64,000 nucleotides of DNA from JALZCH01 sp036387135 (GCA_036387135.1 DASVUH010000045.1:39518-103517), one strand, 5' to 3'; shown: positions 5,351-11,785, counted from the first letter of the stretch. Numbers and translations: made by a program. Notes: a model not told the origin generated them from the sequence alone.

Positions 5351-5438
5351 CGGGGCGTAGCTTAAAGGTAGAGCGGCGAGCTTATACCTCGTAACGACAG
5401 ATAATCGGCTGATGCAGGTTCGATTCCTGCCGCCCCGA
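5351..5438 (+). tRNA. tRNA with TAT anticodon (Ile AUA), long variable arm
   Basis: Acceptor CGGGGCG/CGCCCCG, D arm GCTTAAAGGTAGAGC, anticodon arm GCGAG-CTTATAC-CTCGT, T arm GCAGG-TTCGATT-CCTGC. Between the anticodon and T arms lie about 21 bases that can form CGA/TCG, a class II variable arm. Bacteria usually read AUA with a lysidine-modified CAT tRNA of class I, so both the anticodon and the long arm are unusual. Confidence 0.8.
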
Positions 5439-5443
5439 TAATT

Positions 5444-5515
5444 AAACGATGAAGTAGGAACGATGAACGATGAATTAAAAACCGTTCCGCATTCATCGTT
5501 CCTACTTCATCGTTT
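5444..5515 (+). repeat. Microrepeat hairpin (gaacgatgaa words), perfect 24-bp arms
   Basis: The 24-base left arm starting AAACGATGAAGTAGG (5444-5467) is exactly mirrored at 5492-5515. Confidence 0.88.
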
Positions 5516-5523
5516 CTTTTACT

Positions 5524-5598
5524 GCATCGTTCGTCTAGCTGGTTTGAGGACGACTGTCTTGTAAACAGTAAACGACGGTTCAAATCCGTCACGATGCT
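5524..5598 (+). tRNA. tRNA-Thr (TGT)
   Basis: Acceptor GCATCGT/ACGATGC, anticodon arm ACTGT-CTTGTAA-ACAGT, T loop TTCAAAT. Confidence 0.92.
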
Positions 5599-5644
5599 CT
5601 CGAATTTATTAAACTTATTGACAAAGAAAGGAGGCACAGGAAAC

Positions 5645-6205
5645 GTGTTAACAGGCAGAGTTTTACTATTAAATTTCTCTTACGAACCGCTCGGAACGGT
5701 CGGCGTGGCGCGGGCGATGACATTGTTCATTCGCGGCGCGGTGACAATCGAAGAGTTTGACGGCGAAAACGTGCTCCGCTCCGTGCGGCAGACGTTTCGC
5801 GTGCCGAGCGTGATTAGGTTGCGGCATTATGTTTATTTGAAACGCAGCAAACAGGCGAAAGCGACTGTCCGGCGCCCACAGATTTATATGCGCGACAGTT
5901 ACCGCTGCCAATACTGCGGCGAACACAAAAGCGCGTCAACCTTGACGCTCGATCATATTTTGCCGCGAGCGCAGGGCGGAAATTCAGCGCCGGAAAATCT
6001 CGTCACGGCTTGCGAAAAATGCAACGGGCGCAAAGGCAACCGCACGCCAGAACAAGCCAGAATGCCGCTTTTGACCTCGCAATCACTTCTCAAAGTCGGG
6101 CTTGACCGCGTTCTGCTTTGCCGTTACGCGGAGTCGAAGCCCGAATGGAGAAAATACCTCTTCATCGAAGATGAATCGCTTGACCGGCAGCGTCTTCTCG
6201 CCTAA
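5645..6205 (+). CDS. HNH endonuclease
   Basis: 186 residues. The N-terminal VLLLNFSYEPLG segment is typical of a widespread bacterial HNH family, followed at about residues 80-140 by the zinc/HNH core: CQYCGEH, LTLDHILPRAQGG with the catalytic His, and CEKCNGRKGNRT. Such proteins cut DNA (some nick); the substrate of this branch is not known to me. The frame is open from inside tRNA-Thr, but AAAGGAGG at 5627-5634 followed by GTG at 5645 gives the conserved N-terminus, so GTG is chosen. It may be an ordinary chromosomal gene that the array grew around, not a dedicated partner. Confidence 0.9.
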   Translation: MLTGRVLLLNFSYEPLGTVGVARAMTLFIRGAVTIEEFDGENVLRSVRQTFRVPSVIRLRHYVYLKRSKQAKATVRRPQIYMRDSYRCQYCGEHKSASTLTLDHILPRAQGGNSAPENLVTACEKCNGRKGNRTPEQARMPLLTSQSLLKVGLDRVLLCRYAESKPEWRKYLFIEDESLDRQRLLA

Positions 6206-6208
6206 AAG

Positions 6209-6280
6209 AAACGATGAATTATGAATGATGAACGATGAATTGTTTTTTATTCATCGCTCGTTGTTCGGTGTTCATCGTTT
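6209..6280 (+). repeat. Microrepeat hairpin (atgaacg words)
   Basis: AAACGATGAATTATG... (6209-6240) is mirrored by ...GTTCATCGTTT (6249-6280) with several mismatches. It is related in sequence to the hairpins at 1727, 5444 and 7236. Confidence 0.8.
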
Positions 6281-6286
6281 CTCCCC

Positions 6287-6358
6287 GGCTGGATAGCTGA
6301 GACAGATTAGCGCGACGCTGAAAACGTCGAGAGATTGGTGCGATGCCAATTCCAGCCA
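6287..6358 (+). tRNA. tRNA-Phe (GAA)
   Basis: Acceptor GGCTGGA/TCCAGCC, anticodon arm CGACG-CTGAAAA-CGTCG. The T arm is ATTGG-TGCGATG-CCAAT: the T loop does not have the normal TTC start, a variation shared with Y RNA 4. Confidence 0.88.
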
Positions 6359-6386
6359 CTTTATTTATTTTGCAGGAGATTTCAAA

Positions 6387-7142
6387 ATGTCAGACGAACA
6401 AACGCTTTACGACGATTCGATTTTTTATGATCTGGTTCACGGCGAATTTGCGCCTCCCGAAACGCTGGCTTTTTATGAAGACAAAATCGCGCTTTACGGT
6501 TCGCCCGTTTTAGAGTTGGCTTGCGGCAGCGGCGCTTACATGATTCCGTTGGTTGAAAAAGGCATTCGCGTTGTCGGCATTGATATTTCCGACGAGATGT
6601 TAAGCCGTGCGAAAGAAAAAGCTGCGGCTCGAAACGTCACGCTTGATTTGCGAACGGGCGACATTCGTGATTTTGAGTTAAATCAGCAATTTCCGTTGAT
6701 TTTACTGCTCGGCAATTCATTGCAGCATCTTTTGACGCGCGAAGATGTAGAAAAATGTTTCGCCGCCGTCAAACGTCACTTAACGCCAAACGGAAGATTT
6801 GTGGTCGAAGTCTTTAATCCATCTGTAAAAATACTTTCCCGAAAACCGGATGAAAACGTTTTGGATTCGGAATACGAAACCGAAGAAGGAAAAATGACTT
6901 TAACTGGAAGAGTAAATTACGACGCCGCAACGCAAATAAATCACATCACCTGGAATTATCAAAATCAGGCGACTGGCAAGAACAAACAGTTTTCATTCAC
7001 AATGCGGCAATTTTTTCCGCAAGAGCTTGACGCTTTGCTGCATTACAACGGTTTTCAAATCGAACAGAAATTTGGCAATCGCGACGGCTCGCCTTTCGAG
7101 AGCAGTTCTTTGCGCCAAATTGTTGTAGCCAGCCTCACTTAA
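6387..7142 (+). CDS. Class I SAM-dependent methyltransferase
   Basis: 251 residues with a Rossmann methyltransferase fold. VLELACGSGAYMIPL (about residues 48-62) is motif I for S-adenosylmethionine, GIDISDEML the acidic post-I loop, and LLLGNSLQHL the motif IV region. GGAGA lies 10 bases upstream of the ATG. The family includes small-molecule and RNA or protein methyltransferases, and the sequence does not tell which. Its place between tRNA-Phe and tRNA-Arg makes an RNA substrate tempting but unproven. Confidence 0.88.
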   Translation: MSDEQTLYDDSIFYDLVHGEFAPPETLAFYEDKIALYGSPVLELACGSGAYMIPLVEKGIRVVGIDISDEMLSRAKEKAAARNVTLDLRTGDIRDFELNQQFPLILLLGNSLQHLLTREDVEKCFAAVKRHLTPNGRFVVEVFNPSVKILSRKPDENVLDSEYETEEGKMTLTGRVNYDAATQINHITWNYQNQATGKNKQFSFTMRQFFPQELDALLHYNGFQIEQKFGNRDGSPFESSSLRQIVVASLT

Positions 7143-7153
7143 ATCATTTTTAT

Positions 7154-7229
7154 AGCCGATTAGTTCAGTGGAATTCAGAACGCTTGATTACGAATCAAGA
7201 GGTCGCGGGTTCGAGTCCCGCATCGGCTT
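7154..7229 (+). tRNA. tRNA-Arg (ACG)
   Basis: Acceptor AGCCGAT/ATCGGCT, anticodon arm CTTGA-TTACGAA-TCAAG, T arm GCGGG-TTCGAGT-CCCGC. A34 would need deamination to inosine by the host TadA. Confidence 0.92.
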
Positions 7230-7235
7230 TTTGGG

Positions 7236-7307
7236 AATGATGAATTAGGAACGATGAATAATGAATTAAAAATCAGTTCATCATTCATCGTTCCTAATTC
7301 ATCGTTT
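7236..7307 (+). repeat. Microrepeat hairpin (gatgaat words)
   Basis: AATGATGAATTAGGAACG... is mirrored by CGTTCCTAATTCATCG; arms about 30 bases. Confidence 0.82.
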
Positions 7308-7313
7308 TCTTCC

Positions 7314-7388
7314 GGGTTGGTAGCCAAGTTGGATCAAGGCACTCGCCTTTTAAGCGAGGTATCGTGGGTTCAAGTCCCACCCGACCCA
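7314..7388 (+). tRNA. tRNA-Lys (TTT)
   Basis: Acceptor GGGTTGG/CCGACCC, anticodon arm CTCGC-CTTTTAA-GCGAG, T arm GTGGG-TTCAAGT-CCCAC. Confidence 0.92.
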
Positions 7389-7394
7389 TTTTGC

Positions 7395-7470
7395 AAAGGA
7401 TGAAGGCGGAAGGATGAAGGATGAAATTAAATACATTTTTCATCCTTCATCCTTCATCCTTCATCCTTCG
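7395..7470 (+). repeat. Microrepeat hairpin (aggatga words)
   Basis: Left arm AGGATGA-AGGCGGA-AGGATGA-AGGATGA in 7-base steps, right arm four CATCCTT words. Clear 7-base periodicity. Confidence 0.88.
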
Positions 7471-7473
7471 TTT

Positions 7474-7545
7474 CGCGGTGTAGCTTAATGGAAAAGCGAA
7501 CGACCGATAATCGTTAGATTGAAAGTTCGATTCTTTCCGCCGCGA
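7474..7545 (+). tRNA. tRNA-Ile (GAT)
   Basis: Acceptor CGCGGTG/CGCCGCG, anticodon arm AACGA-CCGATAA-TCGTT, T arm GAAAG-TTCGATT-CTTTC. Confidence 0.9.
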
Positions 7546-7558
7546 CTTCTCTTATATT

Positions 7559-7687
7559 GCGACGAATGCTCGTGGAACTACATGGCTCATAACCCGTTGG
7601 TCGTTGGTTCAAATCCAACCGTTTTCTTCGGAAAGCGTAGCTCAGTCCGGTAGAGCAACGAAACGTTTCACAAATTCTTGTCGTCGC
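7559..7687 (+). ncRNA. Y RNA 5 (permuted tRNA-like, initiator-Met-like half)
   Basis: Lower stem GCGACGA (7559-7565) pairs with TCGTCGC (7681-7687); upper stem GTGGAAC/GTTTCAC; AACTACAT follows. The apical module is the best permuted tRNA: T arm GTTGG-TTCAAAT-CCAAC (7603-7619), acceptor CGTTTTC/GAAAGCG capped by TTCG (7620-7637), then TA and the canonical D arm GCTCAGTCCGGTAGAGC (7640-7656). Between TACAT and the T arm is GGCTCATAACCC, the anticodon loop region of an initiator tRNA, in the right place relative to the T arm. Confidence 0.88.
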
Positions 7688-7699
7688 TTTTCACACTTT

Positions 7700-7806
7700 G
7701 GGCGAATGCTGAAAGGACTACATTCTCCGCCATTAGCGCGGGAATATGGGAGTATTCCGCCGATCCTAAGCTGTTCGGTTGCGCGGTCTTTTCCCTCTTG
7801 TCGCCC
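7700..7806 (+). ncRNA. Y RNA 6 (diverged apical part)
   Basis: Lower stem GGGCGA (7700-7705) pairs with TCGCCC (7801-7806), upper stem GAAAGGAC/GTCTTTTC, then GACTACAT. The apical region contains a GGAATA/TATTCC hairpin and other GC helices but no standard T loop or D arm, so the tRNA resemblance is lost or strongly changed. Confidence 0.75.
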
Positions 7807-7866
7807 ATTCGATTTTTCGGGAGGTTTTTCCAAAAAACGTCTCAATCAGAATGCAAAAACTTGTCT

Positions 7867-7874
7867 GAAAGGAG
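7867..7874 (+). promoter_or_regulatory. Ribosome binding site displaced from the Ro60 start
   Basis: GAAAGGAG is a near-ideal site but lies about 100 bases before the ATG at 7976, separated by the microrepeat hairpin. If the hairpin is removed or folded, the site comes near the start codon; no other good site precedes the ATG. Confidence 0.45.
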
Positions 7875-7882
7875 ACTAAAAC

Positions 7883-7966
7883 AAGGCAAAAGTAAAAAGG
7901 CAAAAGTAAAAAGTTTGGAATATTTTAATTCCTTATTTTTGCCTTTTGCCTTTTTACTTTTGCCTT
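7883..7966 (+). repeat. Microrepeat hairpin (aaaagta/aaaaggc words) before Ro60
   Basis: Arms of about 30 bases made of AAAAGTA and AAAAGGC words, mirrored around GGAATATTTTAATTCC. Nearly the same element occurs at 32870-32955. Confidence 0.88.
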
Positions 7967-7975
7967 CTGAAAGCA

Positions 7976-9550
7976 ATGGCAAATAAAAATTTATTTCAAA
8001 CGGTGAAAGGTTTGTTCACGCCGAAAGCCGACACAATTAACGAAGCCGGAGGCTTGGCTTACGAGCTGACGCCGAAACAGGCGCTGGCGCAGTTTGCTTC
8101 AACCGGGACGCTCAATACAACTTTTTACGCCGATGCGGGCGAACAGCTCGACAAAATTCTCGGATTTTGCGAATCGGTCGAGCCTGAATTCATTGCTAAA
8201 ACCGCCGTATTCGCACGTTCGCGCGGTTATATGAAAGACGTTCCGGCGCTGCTTTGCGCCGTGTTGTCGGTCAAAGATAAGGAATTGCTCGCCAGAGTTT
8301 TTCCGCGCGTGATTGATAACGGCAAGATGCTGCGTAATTTTGTGCAGATTATGCGTTCCGGCGCGGTCGGTCGTAAATCGCTCGGCACTGCGCCGAAACG
8401 TCAGGTGCGCGAATGGTTTGAAGCTCGCAAACCGGAACAGATTTTCAAACAATCCGTCGGGCAATCGCCTTCGTTCGGCGACATTTTGAAAATGGTTCAC
8501 CCGAAACCGGCTTCAGCCGAACACGAAGCGCTGTTCGGTTATTTAATCGGACGCGAATTTAAAATCGAGATGTTGCCGGACGCGGCAAAAGCCTTTGAGC
8601 TTTTCAAAGTCGGATTGCTCGAAGAAGTGCCCGACGTGCCGTTTCAAATGCTGACTTCCCTTCCCCTGGAAACAAAGGATTGGAAGGCAATCGCCAAAAA
8701 CGCGGGTTGGACGATGACTCGTATGAACTTGAACACCTTCCAGCGTCACGGCGTTTTCGCCGACGCGGAAATGGTCAAGCTTATCGCAAACCGCCTGCGT
8801 GACCGCGAAGCGATCAAACGCGCCCGCGTCTTTCCGTACCAGCTTTTGGCTGCATACAGAATGGCGGAAAGCAACCGCGAGATTCCGCGCGAAATCACCG
8901 ATGCGTTGCAGGACGCAATGGAAATCTCGCTGGAAAACATTCCTGAAATCGAAGGAAAAGTTTATATTTTCCCCGACATTTCAGGCTCGATGCACTCGTC
9001 GGTGACGGGTTACCGCAAAGGCTCGACCTCGGCGGTTCGCTGCATTGACGTGGCGGCTCTGGTTGCGGCGGCGATTTTGCGTAAAAATTCGTCGGCGGAA
9101 GTCATTCCGTTTGAAAGCAAAGTCGTGAAAGTCTCGCTCAATCCGCGCGATTCGGTGATGACCAACGCAAACAAGCTGGCAAGCCTGCCCTGCGGCGGAA
9201 CAAATTGCTCAGCGCCTTTGCGCGAATTGAATCGTCATAAATCAAAAGGCGATTTGATTATCTACGTTTCGGACAACGAATCGTGGATTGACACGCCGAT
9301 TCACGGACAGTTCGGCGGAAGCGGAACTGAAACGTTGAAACAGTGGAACGAGTTCAAATCGCGCAACGCGGATGCAAAGCTCGTCTGCATTGACATTCAA
9401 CCTTACAGCCACACCCAAGCCAAGACGCGCGCAGACATCCTAAACATCGGCGGATTTTCCGACCACGTTTTTGAAGTCGTCAGCGAGTTTGCCAAAGGCA
9501 CTCTCGGCGCAGAACACTGGGTTGGTGTGATTGAAAGCGTTGAATTATAA
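7976..9550 (+). CDS. rsr: Ro60/Rsr TROVE-domain RNA-binding protein
   Basis: 524 residues, as for bacterial Ro60 (Rsr). The N-terminal two thirds match the TROVE ring of helical repeats that binds Y RNA and misfolded RNA ends (segments such as LTPKQALAQFA, FARSRGYMKDVPALLCAVLS). The C-terminal von Willebrand A domain starts at about residue 328 with an intact metal site: DISGSM at about 333, GGTNCSAP at about 406 and YVSDNESW at about 430. Ro60 with Y RNA works in RNA quality control and, in Deinococcus, with PNPase. It lies directly after Y RNAs 5 and 6, as expected. The start at 7946 would lie in the hairpin, so the ATG at 7976 (MANKNLFQTV) is used. Confidence 0.96.
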   Translation: MANKNLFQTVKGLFTPKADTINEAGGLAYELTPKQALAQFASTGTLNTTFYADAGEQLDKILGFCESVEPEFIAKTAVFARSRGYMKDVPALLCAVLSVKDKELLARVFPRVIDNGKMLRNFVQIMRSGAVGRKSLGTAPKRQVREWFEARKPEQIFKQSVGQSPSFGDILKMVHPKPASAEHEALFGYLIGREFKIEMLPDAAKAFELFKVGLLEEVPDVPFQMLTSLPLETKDWKAIAKNAGWTMTRMNLNTFQRHGVFADAEMVKLIANRLRDREAIKRARVFPYQLLAAYRMAESNREIPREITDALQDAMEISLENIPEIEGKVYIFPDISGSMHSSVTGYRKGSTSAVRCIDVAALVAAAILRKNSSAEVIPFESKVVKVSLNPRDSVMTNANKLASLPCGGTNCSAPLRELNRHKSKGDLIIYVSDNESWIDTPIHGQFGGSGTETLKQWNEFKSRNADAKLVCIDIQPYSHTQAKTRADILNIGGFSDHVFEVVSEFAKGTLGAEHWVGVIESVEL

Positions 9551-9551
9551 A

Positions 9552-9613
9552 AATAAACTCACTACAAAGACATAAAATTATTGAGTTTTCATTATCTTTG
9601 TAGTGAGTTTATT
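9552..9613 (+). repeat. Perfect 19-bp inverted repeat after Ro60
   Basis: AATAAACTCACTACAAAGA (9552-9570) is mirrored at 9595-9613. It probably ends the Ro60 transcript, though there is no T run; it marks the right border of the island. Confidence 0.7.
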
Positions 9614-9620
9614 AAAACAA

Positions 9621-10442
9621 ATGAGAATTGAAGAAGCTGAAAAGGTTGCAGAAAAAGGCTATAAAATTGCAGAACTTTCATATCTTTTTATGAAGGAAAG
9701 ATACGAAAAATCTATTTCTGGATATTCTCCCAGACCGAATTTTCAAATTAGAGATGAATGTTTAATCGGCTTGTGGTTAAGATCGTATAGCTGGCTTAAA
9801 ACTATACCAAAGCTAAACCAAAGTTCTGATTTTCAAGCAATAGCAACTGCTTGCCGTTCGTTATTTGAAATTTATGTAGATATGCTTTTCTTGTTTCGGG
9901 ATCAAACAAACGAAACTGCTGATAAATTGTTTTGGTGGTATAAATCTGAAAAGTTGAAAGCTGCTGAATTGAAATTAAAATATCAGTACGATAATCAATT
10001 AGAAATTGATAATTATTGCTCAGATTTCATTGATACGGAAAAAGATGAAATTGTTTTAAATCGCCAAAGAATTTGGAATACTATCAAACATCCTGGTAAC
10101 AAACGTTGGACTAGCTTTGACCTTTCTCAGGACGTTAAAAGAGCCGATAAAGTTTTCTCAGTTGAAACAAAAAGGGTATTAATGTCTAATTTGGAGGAGT
10201 TCTATGAAATAAAATACAGAATGATGAATTGGGACATCCATTCAGGAATTTCAGGGATTCACAATCGCGAAACTCAAAAGTTTTCGTTCGGCAATTTCTT
10301 TTATTTTCTTGATTGTTCTAGTTTTGGAATTTTATGCACGATGTTGCTCCTTATTGATTTTCGAGTAAATGAAATCTACCCTGATTTTAATCAAATGTTT
10401 GATAATGTTCTTCTGGCAAGAGACAACATAATTGTTGATTAA
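9621..10442 (+). CDS. Unknown AT-rich protein (DUF5677-like pattern)
   Basis: 273 residues from the ATG at 9621; the earlier GTG at 9603 is inside the inverted repeat. The protein is mostly helical, with an RSLFEIYVDMLFLFRD segment near residues 80-95 and DIHSGISG near 210, a layout I associate loosely with DUF5677-type proteins; that assignment is weak. Base composition is clearly more AT-rich than the neighbours, which suggests recent transfer. There are no obvious membrane segments or catalytic motifs. Next to the island and a toxin-antitoxin-like pair, it may be accessory. Confidence 0.6.
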   Translation: MRIEEAEKVAEKGYKIAELSYLFMKERYEKSISGYSPRPNFQIRDECLIGLWLRSYSWLKTIPKLNQSSDFQAIATACRSLFEIYVDMLFLFRDQTNETADKLFWWYKSEKLKAAELKLKYQYDNQLEIDNYCSDFIDTEKDEIVLNRQRIWNTIKHPGNKRWTSFDLSQDVKRADKVFSVETKRVLMSNLEEFYEIKYRMMNWDIHSGISGIHNRETQKFSFGNFFYFLDCSSFGILCTMLLLIDFRVNEIYPDFNQMFDNVLLARDNIIVD

Positions 10443-10528
10443 CATCTTAGAAGCTAAAAAATCTAGAATGACTTCATAAAACAATTAAACCATTAAGATT
10501 GTTCCAACACTTTTTGCCTATTATTCAA

Positions 10529-10885
10529 TCACCTTTTAATTGGTAAATAAATAACTTGGTTATGCCATTCATTTTCCAAACTGCATTCCGCAATTAAAAT
10601 CAATTCTTCAATTGCTTCCCCTATTGGAATATCTTGGGAAACTTCAATCACACCAGACATTTTCAATCCTTCTCCAATACGGTCAAAAGCGTGTTTGCTC
10701 ATTGTCGCTACGTCATGAGTTAAGATAATGCGGTTTTCGTTTGCCGCCCATTCCAAAACTTCAGTGTCCGGTTGCGTCATTAAACCAACGTCTTGCACTC
10801 TAACAACATCGAGCGTAGGCAAGCGACGCTTGAAACCGCGTAAAATACGACGGTTAAAATCTTCGTCGGCAATGAAACGAATCAT
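10529..10885 (-). CDS. DUF5615 PIN-like protein, putative toxin
   Basis: 118 residues starting MIRFIADEDFNRRIL, the typical opening of the DUF5615 PIN-like family with acidic residues ADED; a second acidic site is in ILTHDVATM and the end is short. PIN-like proteins are often Mg-dependent RNases acting as toxins. A longer start at 10918 would overlap the upstream gene by 26 bases; the ATG at 10885 begins seven bases after the partner's stop and matches the family. It is cotranscribed with the DUF433 gene upstream. Confidence 0.82.
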   Translation of the reverse strand: MIRFIADEDFNRRILRGFKRRLPTLDVVRVQDVGLMTQPDTEVLEWAANENRIILTHDVATMSKHAFDRIGEGLKMSGVIEVSQDIPIGEAIEELILIAECSLENEWHNQVIYLPIKR

Positions 10886-10892
10886 AAACGCT

Positions 10893-11225
10893 TTAGGCGG
10901 CTTTGCGTCTGCGAGCAAGAAGTCTTTCGCGGATTCCTTGCGGATTGCAGCGAGTTTCGATTTGTTGGCGCAATTGCTCGCGCTGCACTTTTCTTTGTTC
11001 TAAATAATTTTCAACTTCCTCGCGGTTTTGCAGGTAATAACTGATAACCGCATAGACTTCGCTCAATCCGAGCGAATCGTAATCTTCGACAATCTGTTCA
11101 GGTGTTGCTCCTTGACTGAAAGCAATAATTACGGTGTCCAAAGAAACACGGGAATCGCCGATGCGAAGGACTCCCGCATCGGTTTGAGTTAGCTTAATTT
11201 CGGAAGTTGAAACAATCACGCTCAT
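10893..11225 (-). CDS. DUF433 protein, putative antitoxin
   Basis: 110 residues. LRIGDSRVSLDTVIIAFSQGATPEQIVEDYDSLGLSEVYAVISYYL is the DUF433 helix-turn-helix-like core; the C-terminal third is a charged coiled helix. DUF433 and DUF5615 genes commonly form a two-gene unit predicted to be a type II toxin-antitoxin pair. The first gene of the unit encodes the likely antitoxin and autorepressor. The ATG at 11225 is preferred over a TTG two codons earlier. Confidence 0.85.
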   Translation of the reverse strand: MSVIVSTSEIKLTQTDAGVLRIGDSRVSLDTVIIAFSQGATPEQIVEDYDSLGLSEVYAVISYYLQNREEVENYLEQRKVQREQLRQQIETRCNPQGIRERLLARRRKAA

Positions 11226-11302
11226 AAACAAAATATAGCACTAATGGCTTAGTATGTATCGTTTAAATCTATCCTTATGAACAAGGGAGAACTGCCAAAT
11301 AA

Positions 11303-11329
11303 AAAAAGCGAGGCGTTAACCTCGCTTTC
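11303..11329 (-). terminator. Intrinsic terminator of the exported-protein gene
   Basis: On the minus strand AAAGCGAGG...CCTCGCTTT is followed by TTTTTTTATTT, downstream of the gene ending at 11360. Confidence 0.85.
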
Positions 11330-11359
11330 TCCAAAATAATAAAAGCCGTAAAACTTTTA

Positions 11360-11785
11360 TTAGTAATTACGTTCAAATTCTGCCAACTTCCGTTTTGCCT
11401 TCGCAACGTCGCGGTAATCATCGTCCAATTCTCTTCGCTCTTTGGCGGTGATTACACCGTCGGCTCTGTATTTTTCGAGGTGTTTGCTCAATTCTCGTTG
11501 ATTACCTCTTAACTCTTGCTGGAGATAATATCTCTGTCGCTGAGCGCGGAGGTACGGATCGGAAAAGTACGGGTCGTAAAACGGATCGTAGTATCCGTAA
11601 TTCCATAAGCGGTTATACCCGTAATAATAAGGTCTGACGACATACGGTCTTACATAAGTTCGAACAACGACGGGGCGGTTAATAACTCGAACGCCGCGGC
11701 GCTGCGCCGAAGCGGAAGTTGCCATTCCGCCAATGAGAAGAACTGCTGCAAAAACCAGCGTAATTAATTTATGTGAGTATTTCAT
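11360..11785 (-). CDS. Small exported Arg/Tyr-rich protein, unknown
   Basis: 141 residues from the ATG at 11785, which is preceded by AAGGAGA; the upstream extension of the frame is not used. Residues 1-29 form a signal peptide (LVFAAVLLIGGMATSASA, cleavage after ASA). The mature part begins with an Arg/Val/Tyr-rich tract (RPYVVRPYYYGY), low in complexity, followed by a charged helical segment rich in Arg, Lys and Glu (KHLEKYRADGVITAKERRELDDDYRD). That last segment resembles calcium-free EF-hand-like helices but I claim no function. Likely periplasmic or surface associated. Confidence 0.75.
   Translation of the reverse strand: MKYSHKLITLVFAAVLLIGGMATSASAQRRGVRVINRPVVVRTYVRPYVVRPYYYGYNRLWNYGYYDPFYDPYFSDPYLRAQRQRYYLQQELRGNQRELSKHLEKYRADGVITAKERRELDDDYRDVAKAKRKLAEFERNY

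Larger units (their letters stand above)
1201..9550 (+). other. RNA island: 25 tRNAs, 6 Y-type RNAs, RtcB, HNH, methyltransferase, Ro60
   Basis: All elements are on the plus strand. The tRNAs cover every amino acid once or more: Tyr, Trp, Ser(2), Asn, Val, Met, Gln, Gly(2), Arg(2), Cys, Leu(2), Ala, Glu, His, Asp, Pro, Ile(2), Thr, Phe, Lys. Spacers between tRNAs are often under 20 bases; longer spacers hold microrepeat hairpins, Y-type RNAs or genes. The pairing of RtcB with a Ro60 protein and Y RNAs is the known bacterial RNA-repair gene set (Salmonella rsr-yrlBA-rtcBA), but no RtcA and no RtcR are visible here. The grouping with a whole tRNA set is the unusual part. That the parts act together is inference from linkage. 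Confidence 0.8.

Noticed and set aside
7604..7986. Two overlapping frames of about 100 codons before Ro60
   Set aside because: They overlap Y RNAs 5 and 6 and the microrepeat hairpin; no coding bias.
1201..9550. Reading the island as a prophage
   Set aside because: No integrase, capsid, terminase or att-like repeats are visible; neighbours are chromosomal. A phage origin of parts remains possible.
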